Below, piece after piece: positions 35,009 through 44,274 of a stretch of DNA of 64,000 nt; position 1 is the first letter of the stretch, and each line of letters begins with the position of its first letter. Source of the DNA: Desulfomicrobium escambiense DSM 10707 (lineage in GTDB: Bacteria; Desulfobacterota; Desulfovibrionia; Desulfovibrionales; Desulfomicrobiaceae); contig NZ_AUAR01000006.1 of the NCBI RefSeq assembly GCF_000428825.1, positions 62,001 through 126,000 on the forward strand, written 5' to 3'. The translations under genes were made by a program, and so were the position numbers. Under the pieces are notes generated by a model. It did not search any database. It was not told where the DNA came from and saw only the letters and a program-made list of their open reading frames with translations.

Positions 35009-35560
35009 TTAAAAGATGACGGCTTCGAACCACCAGATCTCGACCTTGGGCTTGCGCCAGGTCCCCTTGGGCAGACCGGCCTTGACGCAGGTCTGGTCGA
35101 GGAACGTCTCCCGGTCCCAGCCCCACTCCGTGGCCACCTGCGGCAGGAGCAGGCCCGAATGCATGGATTTGCGGATATACAGGCCGTGCCGACCGATCTC
35201 AATCAGCTCCGGGTCCGGACATGGCGTGATGGGGCCCAGGACCGAGACTTCGATCTCCAGGTCGGGCACCTCGTCGGCCGTAACCGGCGGGAAGCGGGGA
35301 TCCTCGAAGGCCGCGGCCCCGGCCATGCGCTCGATGGTCGCAACCAGGGGGCCGTTACCGACGATGTTGCCGATGCAGCCGCGCAGGCGGCCGTGCTTCT
35401 TCAACGTCACGAAGGCCCCGAGCTCCATGCCCAGGGTCTCCGAGGCCAGGGCCGGTTTCGACCCGGTGGCCAGGTCCAGGTGATGGGCGATGACGTAGCG
35501 GATGAGATCCTTGCAGAAGCGCTTTTCCTCATCGGTCAGAACCAGCTGAAATGCGTTCAT
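35009..35560 (-). CDS. amrA: AMMECR1 domain protein (AmmeMemoRadiSam system A)
   Basis: A 183-residue AMMECR1 protein. The family hexapeptide LRGCIG is present ([15 protein letters not shown]), with [23 protein letters not shown] and the C-terminal [13 protein letters not shown]. In many genomes AMMECR1 lies with a Memo protein and a radical SAM enzyme; neither partner is in this window. Recent work on the family suggests RNA modification or protein chemistry, but the reaction is uncertain. It lies 10 bases after purN in a tight operon. Confidence 0.9.
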   Translation of the reverse strand: MNAFQLVLTDEEKRFCKDLIRYVIAHHLDLATGSKPALASETLGMELGAFVTLKKHGRLRGCIGNIVGNGPLVATIERMAGAAAFEDPRFPPVTADEVPDLEIEVSVLGPITPCPDPELIEIGRHGLYIRKSMHSGLLLPQVATEWGWDRETFLDQTCVKAGLPKGTWRKPKVEIWWFEAVIF

Positions 35561-35570
35561 GCCTGCCTCC

Positions 35571-36242
35571 TTAGCGGTCGAAAGGTGGTTCCAGCGGAGG
35601 GTTGGTCCAGTGCGGGCCCGTAAACGTCCGGGCGACGCCGTTGACGACGACCTGACGCCCGTTCACCCTGACGCGCCCCTCGGCGATCCACTGCAGGGCC
35701 TGAGGATAGATGCGGTGCTCCATGTCCAGGATGCGCGCGCCCAGGGACGCCTCGTCGTCGTCCGCGAAGGCGGGCACCGCAGCCTGGATGACGATGGGGC
35801 CGTGGTCCATCTGCTCGTCCACGAAGTGCACCGTGCACCCGGCCAGACGCACCCCGTGCTCGGCCTGCTGGCGCTGGGCGTGCAGCCCCGCGCAGGCCGG
35901 CAGCAAGGCCGGGTGGATGTTGACCACGCGGCCGGCAAACGGCGTCAGGAACTCGGGCGTGAGGATGCGCATGAACCCGGCCAGGGCCACCCACTCCACG
36001 CCCGCCTGCCGCAGCAGGCGCACGAGTTCGCGGTCGAAATCCTCGCGACGCGGAAAGTCCGCGTGCAGGACGCAGGCCGTGGGGATGCCTGCCTCGCGGG
36101 CGCGTTCCAGCCCCAGGGCGTCCGCCCTGTTGGCGATGACGACGCGGATGTCCGCGTCGAGGCTCCCCTCCCGCACCCGGTCCAGGATGGCCTGCAGGTT
36201 GGAGCCCGAGCCGGAGACGAGAACGCCCAGGGCCAGACTCAT
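35571..36242 (-). CDS. purN: Phosphoribosylglycinamide formyltransferase
   Basis: PurN moves a formyl group from 10-formyl-tetrahydrofolate to GAR in purine synthesis. The 223-residue product has VLVSGSGSNLQAIL, the catalytic triad N108, H110 (VVNIHPALLP) and D146 (HFVDEQMDHGPI), and the conserved GLHAQRQQAE. One base separates it from the cobA-hemD stop. No other pur gene is nearby. Confidence 0.95.
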   Translation of the reverse strand: MSLALGVLVSGSGSNLQAILDRVREGSLDADIRVVIANRADALGLERAREAGIPTACVLHADFPRREDFDRELVRLLRQAGVEWVALAGFMRILTPEFLTPFAGRVVNIHPALLPACAGLHAQRQQAEHGVRLAGCTVHFVDEQMDHGPIVIQAAVPAFADDDEASLGARILDMEHRIYPQALQWIAEGRVRVNGRQVVVNGVARTFTGPHWTNPPLEPPFDR

Positions 36243-36243
36243 A

Positions 36244-37752
36244 TCACCCCTTGACCAGCGCGTCGACCAGGGCCGGGATGGTGTAGTCCTCGGGCATGAT
36301 GTCCGGGGTGAAACCGTATTCCTTCAGGGTCTTGGCCGTCACGGGTCCGATGCAGCAGATCTTGAGCCCCTTGCCCACGTAGGGGCGCAGAGTGTCGGCC
36401 GGGACCAGGGCGAAGAAGTTCTCCACCGTGGAAGAGCTGGAGAAGGTCAGGTAGTGGAGCCTGCCCTTTTCCAGCAGGTCGACGATCTCGGCCCCGTCCT
36501 CCTGGGTCAGTTTCGTCTCGTAGACCGGCAGCACGTCGACCTGCGCGGCCACCTTGGCCAGCTCCTCGGGCAGCACCTCGCGGGCGATCTTGGCCCGGGG
36601 GATGAGGACTTTCTTGCCGGCCACGCCGCGCTCGAGCAAGCCTTCGACCACGGATTCGGCCACGTACTTGGGCGGGATGAAGTCGGGGCGGATGCCGCGC
36701 TCAAGCAGGGCCTCGGCCGTGGCCGGGCCGATGGCCGCCACCTGCGCGGCCCCCAGGGCGCGGGCGTCCTTGCCGACCAGTTCGAGCTGGTTCCAGAAAT
36801 GCCGCACGCCGTTGACCGAGGTGAAGATGACCCAGTCGTAGCCGGCGAGCCCGTCGATGGCCTCGCGCACCGGGGCGTAGTCCTCCAGGGGCACGATGGT
36901 GATGGTCGGGAATTCGTAGCAGGCCGCACCCAGGCGTTCCAGGGTGTCTTTCAGGCCGCTGGCCTGCTCGCGGGCGCGGGTCACGACCACGCCTTTGCCG
37001 TGCAGGGGCAGCTTCTCGAACCAGTTCAGCGTGTCGTGGAGCTGCACCACCTCGCCGACCACGAGCATGGACGGGGCCTTGACGCCCTCGCGCTCGGCCA
37101 GGGCCGAAATCTCGCTCACGGTGGAGACCCAGGACTGGTGCTCGCTCGTCGTGCCCCAGCGCACCAGGGCGGCGGGCATGTCGGGGCGCATGCCGTTCTC
37201 CATGAGCTTGCCCGTGATGTAGGGCAGGTTCTTGACGCCCATGTAGAAGCACAGGGTGCTGGCCGCCGTGGCCAGGGCCGGCCAGTTGTGGGCCGAATCG
37301 GGCTTGGTCGGGTCCTCGTGGCCGGTGATCAGCGACACGGAGGAGGCGTACTTGCGGTGCGTCAGCGGGATGCCCGCGTAGGCCGCGCCGGCCACGGCCG
37401 AGGTCACGCCGGGCACGACCTCGAACTCCAGACCCGCTTCGAGCAGCTCCTCGGCCTCCTCGGCGCCGCGGCCGAAGATGTACGGGTCGCCGCCCTTAAG
37501 GCGCGCCACGTCCTTGCCTTCCTTGACCTTGGCCACGATGAGCTCGTTGATCTGATCCTGGGGCAGGGTGTGGTCCCCGCCCTTCTTGCCCACGTAGATG
37601 ATCTCGGCGTCGGGGCGGCACAGGGACAGAAAGCTCTTGTTGGCGAGGTAGTCGTAGATGACGACCTCGCACTCCTGCAGGAGGCGCTGCCCCTTGACCG
37701 TGATGAGGCCCGGGTCGCCCGGGCCCGCGCCGATGAGATACGCTTTGGCCAT
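36244..37752 (-). CDS. cobA-hemD: Uroporphyrinogen-III C-methyltransferase / uroporphyrinogen-III synthase fusion
   Basis: A 502-residue bifunctional tetrapyrrole enzyme. Residues 1 to about 240 are the SAM-dependent methyltransferase (GAGPGDPGLITVKG, YVGKKGGDHTLPQ, RLKGGDPYIFGRG, VVPGVTSAVAGAAYAGIPLTHR). From about 250 is HemD (GVVVTRAREQASGL, WVIFTSVNGVRHF, LTFSSSSTVENFF, CIGPVTAKTLKEYG). HemD closes hydroxymethylbilane and the methyltransferase makes precorrin-2 for siroheme, cobalamin and, in sulfate reducers, haem. The fusion is common in Desulfovibrio and Clostridia. Confidence 0.96.
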   Translation of the reverse strand: MAKAYLIGAGPGDPGLITVKGQRLLQECEVVIYDYLANKSFLSLCRPDAEIIYVGKKGGDHTLPQDQINELIVAKVKEGKDVARLKGGDPYIFGRGAEEAEELLEAGLEFEVVPGVTSAVAGAAYAGIPLTHRKYASSVSLITGHEDPTKPDSAHNWPALATAASTLCFYMGVKNLPYITGKLMENGMRPDMPAALVRWGTTSEHQSWVSTVSEISALAEREGVKAPSMLVVGEVVQLHDTLNWFEKLPLHGKGVVVTRAREQASGLKDTLERLGAACYEFPTITIVPLEDYAPVREAIDGLAGYDWVIFTSVNGVRHFWNQLELVGKDARALGAAQVAAIGPATAEALLERGIRPDFIPPKYVAESVVEGLLERGVAGKKVLIPRAKIAREVLPEELAKVAAQVDVLPVYETKLTQEDGAEIVDLLEKGRLHYLTFSSSSTVENFFALVPADTLRPYVGKGLKICCIGPVTAKTLKEYGFTPDIMPEDYTIPALVDALVKG

Positions 37753-37835
37753 GATGTTTCCTTTCTCTGCCAGGCCGTTTTCAACGTCCTGCGAATTTCG
37801 AGTTGTTCAACAGTCAGTCAGAATATGCGGGCCGG

Positions 37836-40499
37836 CTAGCCGACGAACTCCTGCACCTTGACCCGCAGCTGCTCCAAGGCGGCCTTCTTCTCGGCGAACT
37901 CCGCCGCCTTGGCCTTCTCCTTGGCCACCACGTCCTCGGGGGCCTTGCTGACGAAGCTCTCGTTGCCGAGCTTCTTGGTCACGAAATCGAGTTCCTTGGC
38001 GATCTTGCCCAGTTCCTTGTCCAGGCGGGCCAGTTCGGCCTCGAAGTCCACCACGCCGGCCAGGGGCACGAAGAGCTCGCAGCCGCGGACCACGGCCGAG
38101 GCGCAGCCCTTGGGCGGCTCGATGTCCGGGGCCGCCGTCAGGGAGCCGACGCGGGCCAGGGCCGCGATCTCGGTCTCGTGGGCCGTGAGGAACGCCTGGT
38201 ACTCGCCGCCGGCGCGCACCAGGACGTTCAGGGCGATGCCCGGCGCCACGCCCAGCTCGGCGCGGATGTTGCGCACGGCCACGATGACGCCCTGCAGGAA
38301 CTCCATGTCGCGCACGGCCGCCTCGTTCTCGCACTCGGGCCGGGCCTTGGGGTAGGGCCGCACGGCCAGGCTCTCGGCGTCCAGGGACGGGATGCAGGAC
38401 CAGATCTCCTGGGTCACGAAGGGGATGATGGGATGCGCGATCACCATGATCTCAGACAGCACGTGCTTCAGGCAGGAGCGCGCCGCGGCCTTGGCCGCCT
38501 GGTCCTCGCCGTAGAGTTCGGGCTTGATGAGCTCCAGATACCAGTCGCAGAACTCGCGCCAGACGAAGCCGTAGAGGCCCTGGGCCGCCTCGTTGAAGCG
38601 GTAGCCCTCGATCTGCGCCGCGTGCTCCTTCTTGAGCACCTCCAGGCGGTGCAGGATCCACTTGTGGTGCAGGCCGGTCAGGGCCGCGGGGTCGAACTCG
38701 GGCTCGCTGCCGTCAACGTGCATGAGGGCGAAGCGGGCCGCGTTCCAGATCTTGTTGATGAAGTGCCTGTAGCCCTCGATGCGCGCCTCGGACAGCTTGA
38801 TGTCGCGGCCCATGGCGGCAAACGATGTCAGGGTGAAACGCAGGGAGTCGCAGCCGTACTTGTCGATCATCTGCAGAGGGTCGATGACGTTGCCCGTGGA
38901 CTTGGACATCTTCTTGCCGTGCTCGTCGCGGACGAGGGCGTGGATGTAGACGTCCTTGAAGGGCACGTTGTCCATGAACTGCAGGCCCATCATCATCATG
39001 CGGGCCACCCAGAAGAAGAGGATGTCGAAGCCCGTGACCAGGAGGGACGTCGGGTAGAAGGCCGCCAGCTCGTGCGTCTTCTCGGGCCAGCCCATGGTCG
39101 AAAAGGGCCACAGGGCCGAGGAGAACCAGGTGTCGAGAACGTCCTCGTCCTGGGTCAGGTTGGCGCTGCCGCATTTGCAGGTTGTCGGGTCCTGGCGGGC
39201 CACGATGACCTCGCCGCAGTCCCGGCAGGTCCAGACCGGGATGCGGTGGCCCCACCACAACTGGCGCGAGATGCACCAGTCGCGGATGTTGTCCAGCCAG
39301 TTGTAGTAGGTCTTGTTCCACTGGGCCGGCCAGATGGTCGTGCGGCCGTCCTCCACCGCCGCCCTCGCCTTCTCGGCCAGGGGCTTGACGGACACGAACC
39401 ACTGCTCGGACACGAAGGGCTCGATGGTCGTCTTGCAGCGGTAGCACTGGTTGACCTTGTTCTCGTAGGGCTCCTCGGACACCAGGGACGCGCAGGCCTT
39501 CAGATCCTCGACGATGAGCGTGCGGCACTCGGCGGCGCTCAAGCCGCGATACTTCTCGGGCGCGTTGTCGTTCATGCGGCCCTTGTCGTCGATGACGCCG
39601 ACGGCTTCCAGGCCGTGCTTGCGGCCCAGTTCCCAGTCGTTCATGTCGTGGGCCGGGGTGACCTTCAGGCAGCCGGTGCCGAACTCGCGGTCCACGTAGG
39701 CGTCGGCGATGACCGGGATGCGGCGGCCCACCAGGGGCAGGATGAGGTATTTGCCGACCATGTCCTGGTAGCGCTCGTCCTCGGGGTGCACGGCCACGGC
39801 CGTGTCGCCGAGCATGGTCTCGGGGCGGACCGTGGCCACGGTGACGAAGCCCGAACCGTCCTCGAGGGGGTAGCGCAGGTGGTAGAGCGTGGACTTGGCC
39901 GGGGCGTACTCGACCTCGTCGTCGGCCAGGGCCGTGTGGCAGCGGGTGCACCAGTTGACGATGTACTTGCCGCGGTAGACGAGGCCCTGCTCGTAGAGGG
40001 TGACGAAGACTTCGCGCACGGCCTTGGACAGACCCTCGTCCATGGTGAAGCGCTCGCGGGTCCAGTCGACGCTGGCGCCCAGGCGGCGGATCTGGTTCAG
40101 GATGCGTCCGCCGTAGTCCTCCTTCCATTCCCAGACGCGCTCGATGAAGGCCTCGCGGCCCAGATCCTCGCGGCGCTTGCCTTCGGCCAGGAGCTTGCGT
40201 TCCACCACGTTCTGGGTGGCGATGCCCGCGTGGTCCGTGCCCGGCACCCACAGGACGGTCTTGCCGTGCTGGCGCATGAAGCGGCACATGATGTCCTGCA
40301 GGGTGATATTGAGGGCGTGGCCCATGTGCAGGGCCCCGGTCACGTTGGGCGGCGGGATGACGATGGAGTAGTTGTCCTTCGGGTGCGCGGCGGCCTTGGC
40401 CGCGTCGGGCGTGAAACTCTGGTGCGACTTCCAGTAGTCGAGCCAGCGCCCTTCCACGTCGGCGGGTTCGTATCCCTTGGAAAGCGTCTCGTTGGCCAT
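37836..40499 (-). CDS. valS: Valyl-tRNA synthetase
   Basis: An 887-residue class I synthetase that charges tRNA-Val. The HIGH-type motif is HMGH in PPPNVTGALHMGHALN, the KMSKS motif is KKMSKSTGNV near 530, and a zinc-ribbon-like CRDCG...CKCG lies between them. The C-terminal 70 residues form the ValRS coiled-coil arm (FEAELARLDKELGKIAKEL). ATG 40499 gives the normal start MANETLSKGYEP. The 5' leader contains a terminator-like hairpin 31 bases before the ATG. It is the first gene of the valS-cobA/hemD-purN-AMMECR1-ppiA run. Confidence 0.96.
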   Translation of the reverse strand: MANETLSKGYEPADVEGRWLDYWKSHQSFTPDAAKAAAHPKDNYSIVIPPPNVTGALHMGHALNITLQDIMCRFMRQHGKTVLWVPGTDHAGIATQNVVERKLLAEGKRREDLGREAFIERVWEWKEDYGGRILNQIRRLGASVDWTRERFTMDEGLSKAVREVFVTLYEQGLVYRGKYIVNWCTRCHTALADDEVEYAPAKSTLYHLRYPLEDGSGFVTVATVRPETMLGDTAVAVHPEDERYQDMVGKYLILPLVGRRIPVIADAYVDREFGTGCLKVTPAHDMNDWELGRKHGLEAVGVIDDKGRMNDNAPEKYRGLSAAECRTLIVEDLKACASLVSEEPYENKVNQCYRCKTTIEPFVSEQWFVSVKPLAEKARAAVEDGRTTIWPAQWNKTYYNWLDNIRDWCISRQLWWGHRIPVWTCRDCGEVIVARQDPTTCKCGSANLTQDEDVLDTWFSSALWPFSTMGWPEKTHELAAFYPTSLLVTGFDILFFWVARMMMMGLQFMDNVPFKDVYIHALVRDEHGKKMSKSTGNVIDPLQMIDKYGCDSLRFTLTSFAAMGRDIKLSEARIEGYRHFINKIWNAARFALMHVDGSEPEFDPAALTGLHHKWILHRLEVLKKEHAAQIEGYRFNEAAQGLYGFVWREFCDWYLELIKPELYGEDQAAKAAARSCLKHVLSEIMVIAHPIIPFVTQEIWSCIPSLDAESLAVRPYPKARPECENEAAVRDMEFLQGVIVAVRNIRAELGVAPGIALNVLVRAGGEYQAFLTAHETEIAALARVGSLTAAPDIEPPKGCASAVVRGCELFVPLAGVVDFEAELARLDKELGKIAKELDFVTKKLGNESFVSKAPEDVVAKEKAKAAEFAEKKAALEQLRVKVQEFVG

Positions 40500-40529
40500 A
40501 TGATGGACTCCAGTGAGCTGATTGCGGCG

Positions 40530-40554
40530 AAAAAAGCGCCGGGAGGCCCGGCGC
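40530..40554 (-). promoter_or_regulatory. Terminator-like hairpin in the valS leader (candidate attenuator)
   Basis: Read on the minus strand, GCGCCGGG-CCT-CCCGGCGC is followed at once by TTTTTT. No minus-strand gene lies upstream that it could terminate, since the next gene is divergent. Hence it probably controls readthrough into valS. No T-box antiterminator sequence (AGGGTGGNACCGCG) is seen. Confidence 0.7.
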
Positions 40555-40641
40555 GGCGGAAACAAAAATGAGTACTGGGGCGCACCCCAAAAATCAAGCC
40601 CGACTTGCCCGCCACCGCCGTTCCTGCTAGGCGATACGGCC

Positions 40642-41889
40642 ATGCGCACCCCTTCCTCCACCCTGGCCGTCCTGTGGGACGAATCGCACCTCTGGGGCCT
40701 GCTTCTGCACCGCGCCCTGTCGGCCATGAACGCCCCCTTCACCCTGGTCAGGGCCGGAGAAATCCGTTCCGGACGTCTGCAAAGCCTCAAGCCCTCCACC
40801 CTGATAGTTCCCGGGGGCTGGGCCCGGCTCAAGTCCAGGGCTCTGGGAGATGAAGGACGGCTGGAAATCCGGGGTTTCGTCGAAAGCGGGGGAACCTACC
40901 TCGGCTTCTGCGGCGGGGCCGGCTTGGCCCTTGGGTCCGAAGGCGGCACGCCCTGCCTGGACCTGTGCTCCTGGTCCCGCAAGCCGGCCAGCCGTCGGCT
41001 GCCCAACTTCAGCGGACACCTGCGTTGCGCGGTCTGCGACGGCGGAGCCGGTTACGAAGCGGCCCTGCCGGTCTGGTGGCCCTCCCAGTTCGAGCCGGAT
41101 CAGGCCCTGCCCCTGGAGGTCGTGGCCAGGTACGAAGGCCCGGGCGGTGATTTCTGGTCGGCGGACCTGGAATGGTCGGGCATCGCGGCCGACGAGGTGG
41201 GACAATGGGAGGATCTCTACGGCATCAACCTCGATCCCGAGCGGCTGCGCGGCGAGCCCTGCATCGTACGCGGCGGGTTCGGCCGCGGGAGTTTCGTGCT
41301 GAGCTACGCCCATCTGGAGACCCCGGACTCGCCGCAGGCCAACGCCCTGCTGGCCCGCCTCCTGGGCCTGGGCCGCGGCGCGGCCGTACCGCCCTGGGAC
41401 CTGTCGCTGGATGCCCCCCTGTGGCCTGACCCCGCTCTCGACGCCATGCGGCGCGAACTAGCGGAGCTCATCGCCTTCGGCCAGGGGCACTTTCTCCTGT
41501 CCTGGCGCACGCCCTGGCTCCTGGGGTGGCGGCGCGGCGTACCCGGCTCCCCGCTCAATTTTCTGCTGGCCATGGTCTGGCAGGCCCGCCACGCGGAGCA
41601 GACGCCCGCGGCTGCGGAATACTGGTCGGCCCGCGGCGCGTCCTGCCTGGACCTTTGCAGTGAACTCTGCGGCCGGGCGCGGCAGTACCTGCTGGAAGAG
41701 CGCCGCATCCTGGCCACCGCCCCCTCCTCCCCCGAATCCAGTGCCTCCCCCAGCCTGCAGAAAAGCAAGCAGGAGCTCTTCGGCAAGTTCCCGGGCTACG
41801 GCGGTATCTACGGAAAAATCCTGCAGACCCTGGACGAACTGTTGTGGCTGCAGCTCAGGCCGCGAGGCGACGGGCCAGATCGGCCCTGA
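40642..41889 (+). CDS. BPL_N (glutamine-amidotransferase-like) domain protein
   Basis: A 415-residue protein. The N-terminal 230 residues look like the biotin-protein-ligase N-terminal domain, a class I amidotransferase-like fold without ligase activity: LAVLWDESHLWGLLLHRAL, TLIVPGGWARLKSRAL, GGTYLGFCGGAGLAL and RGGFGRGSFVLSYAHLETPDS. The cysteine in GFCGGAG is at the nucleophile position. The C-terminal 180 residues are mostly helical and unassigned. It is divergent from valS and overlaps the HD gene tail to tail by 35 bases. Function is unknown. Confidence 0.75.
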   Translation: MRTPSSTLAVLWDESHLWGLLLHRALSAMNAPFTLVRAGEIRSGRLQSLKPSTLIVPGGWARLKSRALGDEGRLEIRGFVESGGTYLGFCGGAGLALGSEGGTPCLDLCSWSRKPASRRLPNFSGHLRCAVCDGGAGYEAALPVWWPSQFEPDQALPLEVVARYEGPGGDFWSADLEWSGIAADEVGQWEDLYGINLDPERLRGEPCIVRGGFGRGSFVLSYAHLETPDSPQANALLARLLGLGRGAAVPPWDLSLDAPLWPDPALDAMRRELAELIAFGQGHFLLSWRTPWLLGWRRGVPGSPLNFLLAMVWQARHAEQTPAAAEYWSARGASCLDLCSELCGRARQYLLEERRILATAPSSPESSASPSLQKSKQELFGKFPGYGGIYGKILQTLDELLWLQLRPRGDGPDRP

Positions 41890-42622
41890 GAGCCCCGATG
41901 CCGGGGTCTGAGGGGAGAAGAACGAAGAGCCGGTCCAGATAGCCTCTGCCGGCGAAGATGCGGCGGCTGCTGCGGTGCACCAGCACGGGCCCCCAGGATG
42001 CGAGCAGCAGCGCGAAATCGTTCATGCAGCGCAGATCCTTGTAGGATGGGTTGCCGCCGGCGGCCACAGTCTCCAGCACCGACGGCGTCCAGGCCGTCGG
42101 CTCGTCGGCGAGCCCCAGCGTGACCACCGGGTCGCGCGGCCCGGCGGCCTGCATTTTGGACAGGACCACGGGCACGATGTCGAGCTTGTCGGCGTCCCGC
42201 ACCACGTCGCAGATGGACCTGGCCAGAGGGTCCATGCCCTCGGGAATCTCCCGCTTGTTGTGCATCCGCACCGCCTGCACGATGCAGTCCCGTTCGCGGC
42301 CCGCGAAGCAATCCAGCAGGCCGCTTTCGTCGAGGAAGGAGGCCCCCTCGTCCCCATGGTCCACGGACTCGTCGTCGCGGTACGTGCCGAAGCGCTCGAA
42401 CTGCGGGAACCGCCCGATGTCGTGCAGCAGGGATGCGGCCAGATACGGCAGGGCCGGCGCCAGCCCTTCGCCGGCCACGATCCTGGCGGCCAGGGCGTGC
42501 ACGCGCAGGGAGTGGTCGCGCTTGAGCACGATGTGCTCCCGCCGCTCCCCCAGCCGCTCCGCGTACCCGCCCGCCAGCCCCACGAATTGGGAGCGCATGC
42601 GCCGCAGCACTTCCCGGGTCAT
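41855..42622 (-). CDS. HD-domain phosphohydrolase
   Basis: A 255-residue HD protein. The metal ligands are visible as RDHSLRVHAL, LLHDIGRFPQF, DHGDEGA, RMHNKREIP and RDADKLDIV. HD enzymes of this type hydrolyse nucleotides or phosphoesters; the substrate cannot be told. Its ATG overlaps the stop of the 63-residue protein (TGATG). The 3' end overlaps the convergent BPL_N gene. Confidence 0.87.
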   Translation of the reverse strand: MTREVLRRMRSQFVGLAGGYAERLGERREHIVLKRDHSLRVHALAARIVAGEGLAPALPYLAASLLHDIGRFPQFERFGTYRDDESVDHGDEGASFLDESGLLDCFAGRERDCIVQAVRMHNKREIPEGMDPLARSICDVVRDADKLDIVPVVLSKMQAAGPRDPVVTLGLADEPTAWTPSVLETVAAGGNPSYKDLRCMNDFALLLASWGPVLVHRSSRRIFAGRGYLDRLFVLLPSDPGIGALRADLARRLAA

Positions 42623-42813
42623 CAGATGCCCTGGTAGAACTTGTACAAGTCCTCGTCGATCATGAGGCGGAATCCGTTCTCCGTCTCCTCGAAGCGGATG
42701 ACCTTGGACGGGTCCAGGGCCACGTCGATGGCGTACTCCGCCAGGCGGTTCGCTTCCTTGCGCGCCGTTTCGTCAAGCTCCGCAAACTTTCCCATTTCGA
42801 TCCACTGCGTCAT
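42622..42813 (-). CDS. Small acidic protein, unknown function
   Basis: A 63-residue soluble protein beginning MTQWIEMGKFAELDETARKE and ending EDLYKFYQGI. It is charged and probably helical with a short beta part (VIRFEETENGFRLMI). AAGGAGG precedes the ATG, and its stop overlaps the HD gene start, so it is very likely a real gene. No family recognised. Confidence 0.72.
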   Translation of the reverse strand: MTQWIEMGKFAELDETARKEANRLAEYAIDVALDPSKVIRFEETENGFRLMIDEDLYKFYQGI

Positions 42814-42828
42814 GAATGCCTCCTTGGG

Positions 42829-44274
42829 CTATTTTCTCCAGAATTCAGGCACGAAAAGCACCAAAACAGTATAAATTTCAAGCCGTCCCAGCAACATGCA
42901 GAAAATCAGAACCCATTTGCCCATGGCCGGTATGCGGGCGTAGTTGTCCACGGGGCCGACCTCGCCCAGGCCGGGGCCGACGTTGCCGATGCAGGCAACC
43001 ACGGCGGCGAACGAAGTCAGCACGTCCACCCCCATGGCCGCCAGGGCCAGCGAGGACAGCACGAACAGGGCGATGAAGAGCACGAAGAATCCCCAGATGC
43101 TCGCCAGCACCTCCTCCTTGACCAATTTTGGCCCGAACTTGATGGGCAGCACGGCGCGCGGGTGGACCATGCGGAAGAGTTCCCGGTAGGCGTGCTTGAA
43201 GAGCAGCATGACCCGCATGCCCTTGATGCCGCCGGCCGTGGACCCGGCGCACCCGCCCACGAACATGCACAGGAGAAGGATGCCCTGCGGCAGGGGCCCC
43301 CAGAGCTCGTAGTCGGCGGTGGCGAACCCGGTGGTAGAGATGATGGAGGCCACCTGGAAGACGCCGTAGCGCGCCGCCTCGGCCCAGGACGTGTAGTTGG
43401 TGTGCCGGATGGACAGCACCACGACGAGGGTCAGCACGGCCGTGAAGACGCCGAAGAACCGGAACTCCGGATCGCGCCAGAGGACCAGGGGCCGCCCGCG
43501 GAAGAGCTGGAAATGCAGGGCGAAATTGAGCGAGGCCGCGAGCATGAAGAACGAGATGACGTAGTCGATGTAGGCCGAGCCATAGGCCGCCACGGACGCG
43601 TTGCGCGTGGAGAAGCCGCCCGTGGCCATGGTCCCGAAGGCGTGGCAGACGCTCTCGAAGAGGTCCATGCCGCCCAGCAGAAGCAGCACGACCTGGGCAG
43701 CGGTCAACAGCACGTAGACCTTCCACAGGCTCATGGCCGTGTCCTTGATGCGCGGCTGGAGCTTGTCGGCCACGGGACCAGGCACCTCGGCCTTGTAGAG
43801 CTGCATGCCGCCCACGCCCAGAAACGGCAGGATGGCGATGGTCATGACGATGATGCCCATGCCGCCCAACCAGTGGGTCAGGCTGCGCCACAGCAGGAGC
43901 CCCTTGGGCAGCGCCTCGATGTTGGTCAGGATGGACGCCCCGGTGGTCGTGAACCCGGACACGGATTCGAAATAGGCGTCCGTGAAGGACGGGAAGCCGC
44001 CCAGGGCGAACGGCAGGGCCCCGAAAAACCCGCACGCGGCCCAGCCCAGCGAAACGATGACCATGCCCTCGCGGTGGTTGATGACCATCGGTCCCGGCCG
44101 GCGAAACTGGAACATGAGGAAAAAACCGGTCAGCACCGTCACGCACAGGGACAGGAAGAGCGGGGCCACGGACGAGTCGTCGTAGTGCCAGCCGCAGGCC
44201 AGGGGCACGAACATGCACAGCCCCACGCAGACGAGGATGAGCCCGGTCACGTGCAGGGCGACGGACCAGCGCAT
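42829..44274 (-). CDS. trkH: Trk-type potassium uptake channel subunit
   Basis: A 481-residue membrane protein of the TrkH/KtrB family with four M1-P-M2 repeats. Pore-loop segments are visible: VSGFTTTGASI, HAFGTMATGGFSTRN, SIISTTGFATADY and ACIGNVGPGLGEVGPV; each holds the selectivity glycine. GLLLWRSLTHWLGGMGIIVM is also typical. It forms the ion path of the Trk system with TrkA. The ATG at 44274 overlaps the trkA stop by one base. Confidence 0.95.
   Translation of the reverse strand: MRWSVALHVTGLILVCVGLCMFVPLACGWHYDDSSVAPLFLSLCVTVLTGFFLMFQFRRPGPMVINHREGMVIVSLGWAACGFFGALPFALGGFPSFTDAYFESVSGFTTTGASILTNIEALPKGLLLWRSLTHWLGGMGIIVMTIAILPFLGVGGMQLYKAEVPGPVADKLQPRIKDTAMSLWKVYVLLTAAQVVLLLLGGMDLFESVCHAFGTMATGGFSTRNASVAAYGSAYIDYVISFFMLAASLNFALHFQLFRGRPLVLWRDPEFRFFGVFTAVLTLVVVLSIRHTNYTSWAEAARYGVFQVASIISTTGFATADYELWGPLPQGILLLCMFVGGCAGSTAGGIKGMRVMLLFKHAYRELFRMVHPRAVLPIKFGPKLVKEEVLASIWGFFVLFIALFVLSSLALAAMGVDVLTSFAAVVACIGNVGPGLGEVGPVDNYARIPAMGKWVLIFCMLLGRLEIYTVLVLFVPEFWRK

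Noticed and set aside
37803-40571. Very long open frame on the plus strand opposite valS
   Set aside because: It has the low-complexity Gly/Ala/His/Arg composition produced by the antisense of a GC-rich gene, and valS on the other strand is unambiguous.
40500-40640. T-box riboswitch for valS
   Set aside because: The leader is short and has no T-box antiterminator sequence or stem I specifier loop that I can identify.
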